A stretch of 64,000 nucleotides of DNA, taken from NCBI GenBank assembly GCA_036271795.1, contig DATAZY010000005.1, forward strand, positions 32,881 through 96,880. Reading direction: 5' to 3'. A model generated the notes under the pieces. The model was not told where the DNA came from. It made no database searches and saw only the letters and a program-made list of their open reading frames with translations. The position numbers were made by a program, and so were the translations under genes. This DNA comes from Galbitalea sp036271795 (GTDB lineage Bacteria > Actinomycetota > Actinomycetes > Actinomycetales > Microbacteriaceae). Of this stretch, positions 33,567 to 43,355 are shown one piece after another; the stretch's first letter is position 1; every line of letters starts with the position of its first letter.

Positions 33567-36500
33567 CTACGACGTGGCGCGCTTGCTCCGCTTTCGCCCG
33601 ATCAGCGCCACGACTCCCATGAGCACGGCTCCCAGTCCGATCAGGAGCATCGCAAGGTTCAGTCCCGGTGTGGGATTGACGCCTGTCGAGGCGAGGATGA
33701 TCTTGGAGAACTGGGCATACAGCGTGCCGCTTGCCGCGAACGGGTAGACGGCGCCTGGTGCGTATTCAGTGCCGGACCCATCGGCTGCTGTGTTCCATCC
33801 CGTGAACTTGTATCCCCGCTTGGTGACGGTGGTCGTTGGCAGGTTGGTCGGCACGTCTGAGATCAGCGGGGCGATAGATCCGGCGCCACCGTTCGGATCG
33901 AACGTGAGGATGGGCTTGGCCGTCCATTGGGCGTAGAACGTCGGATCAACGCCGAACGCGTAAATCGCGGCATTCGTGTAGGAGGTCCCGGATCCATCCG
34001 GCGCGGTATTCCAGCCCACGAAGTTGTAACCGGTCCGGGTGAAGGTGTTGCCCGTCAGCGCGGTGGGTACGTTGGCCGTTTCGTCAGACATGGTCCCTGT
34101 GCCGCCGTTCGGGTCGAACGACACCGAGGTCATCGGGATGACGGTCCACTGTGCAAACAGTGTGCCGTCGGTCGCGAAGGGGTATGAGGCGCTGTCGGCA
34201 TAGGCAACACCGGCGCCGTTGGCCAGCGTGTTCCAGCCGGCGAACGTAAATCCTGCCTGGGTAAATGCGTTTGCCGTCAACGTGGTCGGCACATTGTGTG
34301 CTTCATTGGCCATGGAGCCCGATCCACCGTTGGGGTCGAAGGTGACCGTCTTGTTGGGGATGACGGTCCATTGCGCGTACATGGTCTGGTCGCCGGCGAA
34401 TGAGTAGCTTGCGCCATCCGAGTACGCGGTGCCGGAACCATCGTTGATCGTGTTCCAGCCGCTGAAGGTGAACCCGGCCCTGGCGAAGCTCTCCGCGGTC
34501 AGCGCGGTTGGGACATTGTCGACCTCATTGGCCATGGTGCCCGTGCCCCCGTTGTTGTCGAAGATGACGGTTTTGTTCGGGATTGCGGTCCATTCTGCAT
34601 ACAGGGTGTTGTCAACGTCGAAGGGATACGTCGCCCCGTCAGCGTAGCCAACGGCGCCGCCGCCGCTGGTCGCCCAGCCAGCGAATGTAAAGCCCGCGCG
34701 GGTGAAGCTGTTTGCGGCCAGGTCGGTCGGCACGTTGTCGACTTCATCGGCCATGCTTCCCGATCCGCCATTCGCGTCGAAGCTCACGGTGTGGTTGGGC
34801 AGCGCGGTCCACTGTGCGTACAGGGTGTTGTCAACATCGAACGGGTAAGTCCCTCCGTCGGAGTAGACGACTGCGCCGCCGCTGCTGGTGCTCCAGCCCG
34901 CGAAGGTGAAACCAAACCGGGTGAACGCGTTGGTGGTCAGAGCCGTGGGAATGTTGTCGACCTCGTTGGGCATGGACCCGGTTCCGCTATTCGGGTCGAA
35001 GGTGACCGTCTTGTTCGGAATGACTGTCCACACGGCGAACAGGTTCCCGTCCGCGCTGAACGGGTAGCTTGCGCTATCCGCGTAGACCACGGCACCGCCG
35101 TTGCTGGTCGCCCAGCCGGCGAACGTGAACCCAAGCCGGGTGAAGGCGTTGCTCGTCAGGTTCGTCGGAATGTTTTCGATCTCGTCCGGTATGCTCCCGA
35201 TGCCACCGGCGTTGTTGAAGGTGACCGTGTGGTTCGGCAACGCGGTCCAGGATGCGTACAGAGTCGCGTCGGAGCTGAACGGGTAGCTGGCGCTATCGGC
35301 GTAGACAACTGAGCCGCCATTGCTGAGCGACCAGCCCGCGAACGTGAACCCGAGTCGGGTGAACGTGTTCATGGCCAGGCTGGTCGGGATGTTGTCGACT
35401 TCGTTGGCCATCGTGCCCGTTCCGCCAGCGTTGTCGAACGTGACGGTGTGGTTGGGCAGTGCAGTCCAGGACGCGTAGAGAGTCGTGTCCGACGTGAACG
35501 GATAAGACGCGCCATCGGCGTAGACGACTGCGCCGCCGTTGCTGAGCGACCAGCCGGCGAAGGTGAACCCGAGTCGGGTGAACGTGTTGCCGGTCAGGTT
35601 GGTCGGGATGTTGTCGACTTCGTTGGCCATCGTGCCCGTTCCGCCTGCGTTGTTGAAGGTGACGGTGTGGTTGGGCAGTGCAGTCCAGGACGCGTAGAGG
35701 GTGGCGTCGGCCCCGAACGGGTAGCTGCTGCCATCGGCGTAGACGACCGCACCCCCGTTGCTGGTCGCCCAGCCGGCGAAGGTGAAGCCAAGGCGGGTGA
35801 ACGAATTCGTGGTGAGTGCGCTCGGGATGTTGTCGACTTCGTTGGCCATCGTCCCGGTGCCGCCGGCGTTGTCGAACGTCACGGTGTGGTTCGGAAGCGC
35901 AGTCCACGACGCGTAGAGAGTCGTGTCCGACGTGAACGGATAAGACGCGCCATCCGCGTAGACCACTGCTCCACCGTTGCTGGTCGCCCAGCCGGCGAAG
36001 GTGAACCCGAGCCGAGTGAACGTGTTCGTGCTCAGGTTCGTGGCGACGTTTTCGACCTCGTTGGCCATCGTTCCGATGCCGCCCGCGCTGGTGAAGGTCA
36101 CGGTGTGGTTCGGCAGTGGGGTCCATTTAGCGAACAGGTTCGCATCGGCGGTGAACGGGTAGCTCGCCCCATCCGAATAGACCACGGCACCGCCGCTGCT
36201 GGTCGCCCAGCCGGCGAAGCTGTTGCCCGCGTTGGTGAACGTGTTGGCGGTCAGGTTGGTGGCGACGTTGTCGACTTCGTTGGCCATCGTCCCGGTGCCA
36301 CCGTTGCTGCTGAACGTCACGGTGTGATTCGGCAGGGCCGTCCACACTGCGTACAGAGTGTTGCTCACGGTGAACGGGTAAGTCGCGCCGTCGGTGTAGA
36401 CGACAGGTCCGCCGCTGCTGGTGGCCCAGCCGGCAAAGCTAAACCCGGCCTTCGTGAAGCTGTTTGCCGTCAGGGCGGTAGAAACATTGTGCAGCTCGTT

Positions 36501-38387
36501 GGCCATGCTCCCGGAGCCACCACTCGGGTCGAAGGTCACGGTCTTGTTAGGGATCAGCGTCCACACCGCAAATAGGTTTGCGTCAGCGGTGAACGGGTAG
36601 CTCGCGCCGTCGGCGTAAACCACCGCACCACCGCTGCTGGTTGCCCAGCCTGCGAACGTGTTGCCGGGATTGGTGAACGTGTTGGTGGTGAGGTTGGTGG
36701 CGACGTTGTCGACCTCGTTGGCCATCGTCCCGGCGCCGCCGTTGTTGTTGAACGTCACGGTGTGGTTTGGCAGCGCGGTCCACTGGGCGTACAACGTGTT
36801 GTCCGCGGTGAACGGGTAGCTGGCGTCATTCGCATAGGCGGTACCGGTGCCGTTAGCGGCTGTATTCCATCCGGTGAAACTGAAGCCAGCCCTGGTGAAC
36901 GTGTTGGTGGTCAGATTGGTAGCGACATTCTCGACTTCGTTCGCCATCGTGCCGGAACCCAGGTTGTTGTTGAAGGTGATGGTGTGGTTGGGAAGCGCGG
37001 TCCACTGGGCGTACATCGTGTTGTCCGCGGTGAACGGGTAGCTGGCGCCATTCGAATAAGCGGTACCGGTCCCATCGGCGGCGGTGTTCCAGCCGTTGAA
37101 GGTGAACGCTACGCGAGTGAAGGTGTTCGTAGTCAGCGCGGCTGCCGCGTTGTTGATCTCGTTCGCCATGGTCCCGGTCCCGAGGTTGGCGTTGAACGTG
37201 ACGGTGTGGTTTGCGGCGATGGTAGTGAGACTCAGGACGCTGCCGAAGGCCTCGAGGCCGTCCACGTTCGTCGCTTCGAGTTGGATGTAGTACGTAGTGC
37301 CTGGCGACAGACCGGTCACAGGCAGAGTGACAGCAGTCGCTGCGGTATTGAGGGCAAGCGACGACGGCGTAGTGGCAGCACAGACCGGACTGACCGACAA
37401 GGCACCGCCCACGAGCGTGTTGCTCGTGGAGTAGCACATGACGATGCCACCGGTCGTGACATTGGAACCGGTGGGAATTCCGGTCGCAACTGTTCCATTG
37501 AGCGTCGCGGTGGTGGTGGTAACCGACGTCGCAGCGCCCGTCACCACGGTGGGCGCAAGCGGGCTGGATGCTGTCGGGCAGCTCGCGCCGTCGTTTGGTG
37601 ATGCGAGGGAGTTAGCTTGTGTAATCGAGATGGCCGCGGGGGTCGTGGACGCCATACCCGCAGCCGAGATCTCGACCAGGTCAAAGGTGGTGTTGTCGAA
37701 GAAATACCCGTCTCCCGCGGAATCGACATACGCGGCACCCCAGGAGTCGCCGCTGGCCCCGAGTGAACCGGTTACGGCTTTCGTGGTAACGGCAACGGAG
37801 GTTCCGGCCGCGTTGATCTTGCCGATGTAGAGCGTCGTTCCGCCCATTCCGTAGATGGTGGTGTTGGTCGGGTCATATGCGAGGTCATAGGCCCCCCAGG
37901 TCGACCCGGTGTCGGTGAACGCTGTCACTGCATGCGTTGAGGTATTTACCAGCGTGAACGCTCCGGCATTGCTCGCCGTCAGCAGTTCATTCGCTGCGAT
38001 GAAGTCACCGCCGGTGCTCTGTGGGGTCGTACCGGTCAGGGTGATCGCGGCACCGTGACTACCGTCGTTGCCAATCTGATAGAGCTTCGACGACGCGATT
38101 CCGTAGATGAAGTTGTCTCCGGTGTTGTATCCGATGGCGTTGAGGCCGCTCACGGAGGTACTGCCGGACATTTCCGAATAGGTGTTTGTCGCAACCGAGT
38201 ATTGGTACATGTTGCCGTTGGACACCTGATAGAAGTCAGACGTGCACGTGAATGGTGCTTCCGCTGCCTGGGCGGGTGCCGCGATGTCGAGCACGGTGGC
38301 GCTGCCGAGCACAAACGCAAAACTGGCGACGATGGCGGCGGCGACCTTGAATCTGGTCAGGAACTTCTTCACGTTGGCGTCCAGCAC
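33567..38387 (-). CDS. Giant InlB-repeat surface protein with LAxTG sortase anchor
   Basis: This is a protein of about 1606 residues. A signal peptide (VKKFLTRFKVAAAIVASFAF) leads to a propeller-like N-terminal region (YQVSNGNMYQYSVATNTYSE), a fibronectin-III-like domain and about 16 tandem repeats of roughly 73 residues. These have the InlB B-repeat/Listeria-Bacteroides pattern (VTFxxxGGTGTMANEVDN ... FTFAGWATSxGG ... LYAxWTALPN). The C-terminus has LASTG, a hydrophobic helix and a basic tail, typical of class E sortase substrates. GTG 38387 is chosen as just before the signal peptide; the frame is open to 38450. It is probably an adhesin or wall protein. Confidence 0.88.
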   Translation of the reverse strand: MLDANVKKFLTRFKVAAAIVASFAFVLGSATVLDIAAPAQAAEAPFTCTSDFYQVSNGNMYQYSVATNTYSEMSGSTSVSGLNAIGYNTGDNFIYGIASSKLYQIGNDGSHGAAITLTGTTPQSTGGDFIAANELLTASNAGAFTLVNTSTHAVTAFTDTGSTWGAYDLAYDPTNTTIYGMGGTTLYIGKINAAGTSVAVTTKAVTGSLGASGDSWGAAYVDSAGDGYFFDNTTFDLVEISAAGMASTTPAAISITQANSLASPNDGASCPTASSPLAPTVVTGAATSVTTTTATLNGTVATGIPTGSNVTTGGIVMCYSTSNTLVGGALSVSPVCAATTPSSLALNTAATAVTLPVTGLSPGTTYYIQLEATNVDGLEAFGSVLSLTTIAANHTVTFNANLGTGTMANEINNAAAALTTNTFTRVAFTFNGWNTAADGTGTAYSNGASYPFTADNTMYAQWTALPNHTITFNNNLGSGTMANEVENVATNLTTNTFTRAGFSFTGWNTAANGTGTAYANDASYPFTADNTLYAQWTALPNHTVTFNNNGGAGTMANEVDNVATNLTTNTFTNPGNTFAGWATSSGGAVVYADGASYPFTADANLFAVWTLIPNKTVTFDPSGGSGSMANELHNVSTALTANSFTKAGFSFAGWATSSGGPVVYTDGATYPFTVSNTLYAVWTALPNHTVTFSSNGGTGTMANEVDNVATNLTANTFTNAGNSFAGWATSSGGAVVYSDGASYPFTADANLFAKWTPLPNHTVTFTSAGGIGTMANEVENVATNLSTNTFTRLGFTFAGWATSNGGAVVYADGASYPFTSDTTLYASWTALPNHTVTFDNAGGTGTMANEVDNIPSALTTNSFTRLGFTFAGWATSNGGAVVYADGSSYPFGADATLYASWTALPNHTVTFNNAGGTGTMANEVDNIPTNLTGNTFTRLGFTFAGWSLSNGGAVVYADGASYPFTSDTTLYASWTALPNHTVTFDNAGGTGTMANEVDNIPTSLAMNTFTRLGFTFAGWSLSNGGSVVYADSASYPFSSDATLYASWTALPNHTVTFNNAGGIGSIPDEIENIPTNLTSNAFTRLGFTFAGWATSNGGAVVYADSASYPFSADGNLFAVWTVIPNKTVTFDPNSGTGSMPNEVDNIPTALTTNAFTRFGFTFAGWSTSSGGAVVYSDGGTYPFDVDNTLYAQWTALPNHTVSFDANGGSGSMADEVDNVPTDLAANSFTRAGFTFAGWATSGGGAVGYADGATYPFDVDNTLYAEWTAIPNKTVIFDNNGGTGTMANEVDNVPTALTAESFARAGFTFSGWNTINDGSGTAYSDGASYSFAGDQTMYAQWTVIPNKTVTFDPNGGSGSMANEAHNVPTTLTANAFTQAGFTFAGWNTLANGAGVAYADSASYPFATDGTLFAQWTVIPMTSVSFDPNGGTGTMSDETANVPTALTGNTFTRTGYNFVGWNTAPDGSGTSYTNAAIYAFGVDPTFYAQWTAKPILTFDPNGGAGSIAPLISDVPTNLPTTTVTKRGYKFTGWNTAADGSGTEYAPGAVYPFAASGTLYAQFSKIILASTGVNPTPGLNLAMLLIGLGAVLMGVVALIGRKRSKRATS

Positions 38388-38543
38388 TTTCGGGTAGTCG
38401 GGAACAACGTGATTAACGGTAACGATTTGTTGCGGTGCCCCCCAGCCCACGAACTAGTGCCCCTGTCACGGGGGACAGCCCCCTTTCGGCCGGTCTTGGA
38501 CCTCAAGAATTCCTCGAGTTGCGGGCAAATACGACTCTGCCCG

Positions 38544-38549
38544 TAGGCT
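38544..38549 (+). promoter_or_regulatory. -10 hexamer, leaderless promoter of glgP
   Basis: TAGGCT is exactly 12 nt before GTG 38556. The 168-nt gap (38388-38555) also carries the promoter of the divergent InlB-repeat gene. Confidence 0.55.
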
Positions 38550-38555
38550 TGGCGG

Positions 38556-41111
38556 GTGAAGGCAATCCGTCGTTTTACTGTTCGCACCGTTCTTCCGCAA
38601 GCGCTTACATCTTTGGAGGAGCTGGCGACCAATCTCCGCTGGTCCTGGCACAACCCGACCATGCAGCTGTTCTCGTCGATCAGCCCCGAGATCTGGGATG
38701 AGATCGGGCACGACCCGGTCACCCTGCTCGGCGCCATCGAACCGTCTCGCCTCGACGAACTCGCGAACGACAACAAGTTTGTGGCCCGAGCGAATGAGCT
38801 TCGGGATGACCTGCACGCCTACCTCACCGAGCCGCGCTGGTATCAGGCCCTTCCGGATGCCCCGAAAGCGATCGCCTACTTCTCGCCGGAATTCGGAATC
38901 GCGGCGGCCCTGCCGCAGTACTCGGGCGGCCTGGGCATCCTTGCCGGTGATCACCTGAAGTCGGCGTCCGACCTGGGCGTCCCCATCATTGCGGCCGGTC
39001 TCTTCTATCGCGCCGGGTATTTTCGCCAGGGCATCTCCCGTGATGGCTGGCAGCAAGAAACCTATCCCGTCCTCGACCCCGACGGCCTCCCGCTGAGCGT
39101 GTTGCGCAATCCAGATGGAACGGCAGCGCAGGTCACGCTCGCGCTCCCCGGCGGCGGCGCGCTCTTCGCGCGCATCTGGAAGGTCGCGGTTGGCCGGGTC
39201 ACCCTGCTGCTCCTCGACACGGATGTCCCGGACAACGAGGAGTCTCTGCGTACCGTCACCGACCGCCTGTACGGAGGCGGTGGCGAGCACCGTCTCCTGC
39301 AGGAACTGCTGCTCGGTATCGGCGGCGTCCGGGCGATCAAGATCTACACCGAGCTCACGGGCAGCGCGGTTCCCGAGGTGTTCCACACCAACGAAGGTCA
39401 CGCAGGGTTTCTCGGACTTGAGCGCATCAACGATCTGATCGGCGGCGGACTCAGCTTCGACGAGGCGCTGCAGGTCGTGCGCGCCGGAACGGTCTTCACG
39501 ACGCACACCCCGGTGCCAGCGGGCATCGACCGTTTCCCGGCCGACCTCGTCGAGACGTACTTCTCCACCGACCTCCTGCCCGGCGTCGGCGTCGCCGAAG
39601 TGCTCGCGCTCGGTGCGGAGGACTACGAGGGCGGCACGGCGAACACTTTCAACATGGCCGTCATGGGCCTGCGCCTCGGCCAGCGCGCCAACGGCGTCTC
39701 GCTCCTTCATGGCGATGTGTCCCGCGGAATGTTCGGCGCGCTCTGGCCGGGCTTCGACCAGGACGACGTTCCGATCACCTCCGTGACCAACGGGGTCCAC
39801 GCGCCGACCTGGACCGACCCCCTGCTGCTCGAGCTGGCATCCACGAAGCTCGGCACCAGCGATACGACGGCCGCCGACTGGGCGAGCGACAAAGTCACGG
39901 ACGCAGATATCTGGGCCGTACGTGGCGAGATGAAGAAGCAGTTGGTTGCGGATGCTCGCAAGCGACTCTCGGCATCGTGGGAAGGGCAGAACCCGGGCGC
40001 CGGCGTCCCGGCCTGGTTCACCGGCATCCTCGACGCCGAGGTCCTGACGATCGGGTTCGCCCGACGCGTGCCGACCTACAAGCGACTGACCCTCATGCTG
40101 CGCGACCCGGAGCGACTGCGCGCACTGCTGACGCATCCAACTCGGCCGATCCAGATCGTGATTGCGGGAAAGTCACATCCGGCGGATGAGGAGGGCAAGC
40201 GCCTCATCCAGCAACTGATCGAATTCGCGGCGGCAGCGGATGTCCGTCACCGGATGGTCTTCCTGCCGAACTACGACATCGCGATGGCGCAGCTGCTCTA
40301 CCCGGGGACCGACGTCTGGCTCAACAACCCGTTGCGCCCGCTCGAGGCCTGCGGTACCAGCGGCATGAAGGCGGCGCTCAACGGGTCGCTGAATCTGTCG
40401 ATCCTCGACGGCTGGTGGGCCGAGTTCTACGACGGAGAGAACGGCTGGGCCATCCCGACAGCCGATAGCGCCGGCGACGCCAGCGAGCGCGACGATCTCG
40501 AGGCGGAGGCGATGTATGACCTCATCGAGCACCAGCTCGCACCGCGCTTCTACGATCGTGGCAAGGACGGCGTCCCGACGCGCTGGGTCGAATCCATCCG
40601 CCACACCCTGGCGACCCTGTCGCCGGCGCTCAGCGCTGACCGCATGGTCAAGGAATACGTCACCCGGCTGTACGTGCCCGCGACACAGGCAGAGCGCGAG
40701 ATCTCGGCGGGCGGATACGCGCCCGCTCGCGAACTGTCGGCCTGGAAGGCGCGCCTGCGTGCGGCCTGGTCGAAGGTACAGGTGCTGCACGTCGAGTCCG
40801 GGGGAGTGGATGCCGTTCCCCAGATCGGCGACTCGCTGCATGTGCGCGCGCTCGTCGCTCTCGACGGACTCACTCCGGACGACGTCAAGGTGGAGGTCGT
40901 CTACGGACACTCCCGCGACGGGGACCAGCTCGCGGAGGTTTCTCGCCAGCGCCTGACGCTCGACTCCGCGCCAGCCGGGCAGCCGGCGACGTTCACGGGC
41001 ACAGTCTCGCTCGACCGACCCGGAAGTTTCGGTTACAACGTTCGCGTCGTGCCCTCGAGCGCCTGGCTGGCGACCCCGGCCGAACTCGGCCTGATCTCCG
41101 TCGCCCACTAG
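38556..41111 (+). CDS. glgP: Alpha-glucan (glycogen/maltodextrin) phosphorylase
   Basis: This is an 851-residue GT35 phosphorylase of the shorter bacterial type, releasing glucose-1-phosphate from alpha-1,4-glucans. The N-terminal DUF3417-type region (LTSLEELATNLRWSWHNPTM) is typical. Catalytic landmarks include FSPEFGIAAALPQYSGGLG, FHTNEGHAGFL and the pyridoxal-phosphate lysine in EACGTSGMKAALNGSLN (Lys about 605). The last 130 residues form an extra beta domain. It stands opposite glgE-glgB, so synthesis and breakdown of glucan are encoded side by side. Confidence 0.95.
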   Translation: MKAIRRFTVRTVLPQALTSLEELATNLRWSWHNPTMQLFSSISPEIWDEIGHDPVTLLGAIEPSRLDELANDNKFVARANELRDDLHAYLTEPRWYQALPDAPKAIAYFSPEFGIAAALPQYSGGLGILAGDHLKSASDLGVPIIAAGLFYRAGYFRQGISRDGWQQETYPVLDPDGLPLSVLRNPDGTAAQVTLALPGGGALFARIWKVAVGRVTLLLLDTDVPDNEESLRTVTDRLYGGGGEHRLLQELLLGIGGVRAIKIYTELTGSAVPEVFHTNEGHAGFLGLERINDLIGGGLSFDEALQVVRAGTVFTTHTPVPAGIDRFPADLVETYFSTDLLPGVGVAEVLALGAEDYEGGTANTFNMAVMGLRLGQRANGVSLLHGDVSRGMFGALWPGFDQDDVPITSVTNGVHAPTWTDPLLLELASTKLGTSDTTAADWASDKVTDADIWAVRGEMKKQLVADARKRLSASWEGQNPGAGVPAWFTGILDAEVLTIGFARRVPTYKRLTLMLRDPERLRALLTHPTRPIQIVIAGKSHPADEEGKRLIQQLIEFAAAADVRHRMVFLPNYDIAMAQLLYPGTDVWLNNPLRPLEACGTSGMKAALNGSLNLSILDGWWAEFYDGENGWAIPTADSAGDASERDDLEAEAMYDLIEHQLAPRFYDRGKDGVPTRWVESIRHTLATLSPALSADRMVKEYVTRLYVPATQAEREISAGGYAPARELSAWKARLRAAWSKVQVLHVESGGVDAVPQIGDSLHVRALVALDGLTPDDVKVEVVYGHSRDGDQLAEVSRQRLTLDSAPAGQPATFTGTVSLDRPGSFGYNVRVVPSSAWLATPAELGLISVAH

Positions 41112-41125
41112 TCGATAGTGAGATA

Positions 41126-41194
41126 CCTCGGGTCGAGCTTGCCGAGACCAGCGTGCGCTTGCCCCGGCGAGGTCTCGACAAGCTCGACTCGAGG
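41126..41194. terminator. Inverted repeat between convergent glgP and phosphatase genes
   Basis: Arm 41126-41149 pairs with 41171-41194, with 22 of 24 positions complementary. The arms contain GAGCTTGCCGA and TCGACAAGCTC, variants of the dispersed repeat seen at 11523 and 31405. It lies exactly between two convergent genes and probably acts as a two-way terminator. No long T run follows. Confidence 0.55.
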
Positions 41195-41196
41195 TC

Positions 41197-42879
41197 CTAC
41201 GGCAGGTAGTACGTCGGGTTCGGCAGTTTCACGTCGAGGTCAGCGTGACCGCCGATCAGGTCGCTGAACTGGTCTCCGAAGTTCGCGACGATGTCGTAGC
41301 GACCGCCGGACTTCGACTCGATGTGCGCTCGAGTCTGCGACTTGTACTCGATCGTCGTGCATTTGCCCGCCACCGCGCAGGTGATGTAGGACGGCTGCTG
41401 CGACGTGCCGATCCCCGTCCACTTCGTGTAGTAGTTCGCTGTCGTGAACTCCGGATAGCCCACCTTCGCCAGGTTCGCGAGAGTTGCCCCCTTCTGGTCG
41501 TCACTTCGACCGGTGATGCCGATGACCGTACATCCGGCCTTCCTCGCGATAGCCGCGAGGTTCGTCATGGACGGTACCGCCGGGAACAATTCGTTCTGCA
41601 CCCAGTAGTCCTGCAGCGTGGGGTCGTAGACGAAATGCATCGCTCCGACTTCCATGTCGTAGGTCCACAGCGTGGTGTCATCGGCGTCCAGCACGATTGC
41701 CGGGTTGCGATGCAGCTTCTTGTCGAGGTAGCAGGCGGCGGCCACCCGTGGCGCCTCCGTCTGGACGATGCGCTTCAGCTCCGAGATGTAGGGCGAGACG
41801 GTCTTGTTGGAGGTGCCCGTTCCCGTGTCACCGTAGTAGGCCGCGATGGTCGCCTTGACGGAGTCGATGTTCGGAATCCCTTCGCCGCCCTGGGTCAATC
41901 CGCTTGAGCCGTCTGACTTCATCGTGAAGTGCGTCCGCGCCGTGAGCTGCGGCTCCGAAACGCCCGGAAGATCGGGCGATGGGAGGTAGTAGGTCGGATT
42001 CGGCAGCTTCTGGATATTGTCGGCAAATCCGCCTTGCAGGTCGGACCACTGGTCGCCAACGTTCAGTGCGACATCAAAGCCGAGATCCTGCTCCAGGTGT
42101 TTCCGTGTCTCCGCCTTGTATTCGACGGTCGTGCACGAGGTAGTCGCACAGGTGATGTAGCTCGGCTGAGCCCCCGCAGCCCATTTGACGTAGTAGTTGG
42201 ACGTGGTAAATCCGGTGTAGCCGACGTTCGCCAGATTCTCGATCGATGTCGTCTGCTGGGCGGCGCTGCGTCCGGTGATTCCGATAACGGCAAAGCCGAG
42301 GGATCGGGCGTAGTTCTCGAAGGTGACCATCGCGGGCGTTGCCGGGAACACCTCCGCCAGGATGTCGGCATTGTTGAGCGTCGGGTCGAAATTGAAGTGC
42401 ATCTGGCCGACCTCATAGTCATAGGTCCAAAGCATGGTGTCATCGGTGTCGAGCACGATGGCGGGCGTCTTGCCGGATCGCTGCGCCTTCGCGTATTCGG
42501 CGGGCAGAGCCGCCGTCATTTTGGCAACGTCGCGGTTCATCTCGGAGATGTAGGGCGAAGACTGTTTGTTCGCGATGCCGGTGCCCGGGTCGCCGTAGTA
42601 GGTGGCAATGGTCTTCTTGACGATGTCGCTGTTGGGGATATTTTCGCCACTCACCGTGAGGCCGCTTGATCCGTCCGGCTTCATCGTGAACTGCGTTTGC
42701 GGGGTGAGCGCGACGGAATGAGCCGTGGTGGAGTGGTTCGGACCCTGCGCGAGTGCGGGCGCGGCACCCGCGAGGGAGGTCCCAACCAACAGCGCAAGGC
42801 ACGCCGTTGTCGTGACCAGTCGTCGAATGCGACGGCCAGCTGGCGGCGTCGCGGAGATCGAGTCTTGTGATGAAGTCAT
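41197..42879 (-). CDS. Secreted tandem-domain HAD acid phosphatase
   Basis: This 560-residue secreted protein holds two copies of a class B-like HAD phosphatase domain. The signal peptide spans about residues 18-45. Copy 1 has motif I DTDDT (Asp144, Asp146), GITGRS near 200 and GDQWSDLQGG near 275. Copy 2 has DADDT (Asp398, Asp400), GITGRS and GDQFSDLIGG. Both end with KLPNPTYYLP (291-300 and the last ten residues), showing an internal duplication. Both sites look intact. ATG 42879 has AAAGG upstream. It probably releases phosphate from organic phosphates outside the cell. Confidence 0.88.
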   Translation of the reverse strand: MTSSQDSISATPPAGRRIRRLVTTTACLALLVGTSLAGAAPALAQGPNHSTTAHSVALTPQTQFTMKPDGSSGLTVSGENIPNSDIVKKTIATYYGDPGTGIANKQSSPYISEMNRDVAKMTAALPAEYAKAQRSGKTPAIVLDTDDTMLWTYDYEVGQMHFNFDPTLNNADILAEVFPATPAMVTFENYARSLGFAVIGITGRSAAQQTTSIENLANVGYTGFTTSNYYVKWAAGAQPSYITCATTSCTTVEYKAETRKHLEQDLGFDVALNVGDQWSDLQGGFADNIQKLPNPTYYLPSPDLPGVSEPQLTARTHFTMKSDGSSGLTQGGEGIPNIDSVKATIAAYYGDTGTGTSNKTVSPYISELKRIVQTEAPRVAAACYLDKKLHRNPAIVLDADDTTLWTYDMEVGAMHFVYDPTLQDYWVQNELFPAVPSMTNLAAIARKAGCTVIGITGRSDDQKGATLANLAKVGYPEFTTANYYTKWTGIGTSQQPSYITCAVAGKCTTIEYKSQTRAHIESKSGGRYDIVANFGDQFSDLIGGHADLDVKLPNPTYYLP

Positions 42880-43355
42880 GATCGCCTTTCGTTGTCTACC
42901 CCCGAATGGGGGGCCTCTCATCACCCTAGACGAGAGGGGTACAGACGGTCCAAGCGCGGGGCGAGCCGCGCTCGACAGTGAAACCGTTTCGGTTTTTGTA
43001 CCCCGAAACTCTTGATATCAGCAATTGCGGCGCCGGATTCTGTTGATTTTGTACCCCGAATCTTGACCGGGCCCATGCTTCGAAAACCGGGTTCCACCAG
43101 CATTTTTAGTCGATTGAAAGTTACCCCCGTATTGGGTGCGCTCGCCCCCTTGTCCTCCTTTGTGCGGACTGAATATGGTCTTGGTAAGGGGAATCGCAAG
43201 AAACCTCCCACACCCGAACGGTCACTGCGCGGTACACCCGAATATCCGCGAGACGGCATTCGGCCAGGGTCCCTAGCCCTGGCCGGTACCGCTCGCAGTG
43301 CCGGACAACTTCGCGAAGTGATCAGTGAACGCTGATCCACGAAGGTTCCATTTCG
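42880..43355. other. Gene-poor, AT-richer region with a 14-bp direct repeat
   Basis: I find no convincing gene here. TTTTGTACCCCGAA occurs at 42994-43007 and again at 43047-43060, followed each time by a CTTGA element. A CCCCC-GAAT-GGGGG hairpin stands near 42899-42914 in the leader of the phosphatase gene. The frames that stay open (43012-43335 plus; 42921-43340 minus) have low-complexity, poorly coding-like products. Confidence 0.5.

Noticed and set aside
32293..33747. 484-codon plus-strand open frame opposite glgE
   Set aside because: It is antisense to the catalytic domains of GlgE; the protein resembles nothing known.
33900..37200. Regular about 220-nt repeats suggesting a CRISPR-like or satellite array
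   Set aside because: The period equals 73-74 codons in frame with the InlB-repeat gene and repeats differ mostly at silent or conservative positions, so this is a protein repeat.
38466..40136. 556-codon minus-strand open frame opposite glgP
   Set aside because: It is antisense to a well-conserved phosphorylase and has no domain or start signal.
42921..43340. Minus-strand 139-codon and plus-strand 107-codon frames in the gap
   Set aside because: Compositions are atypical, starts lack ribosome sites and no family is recognised.
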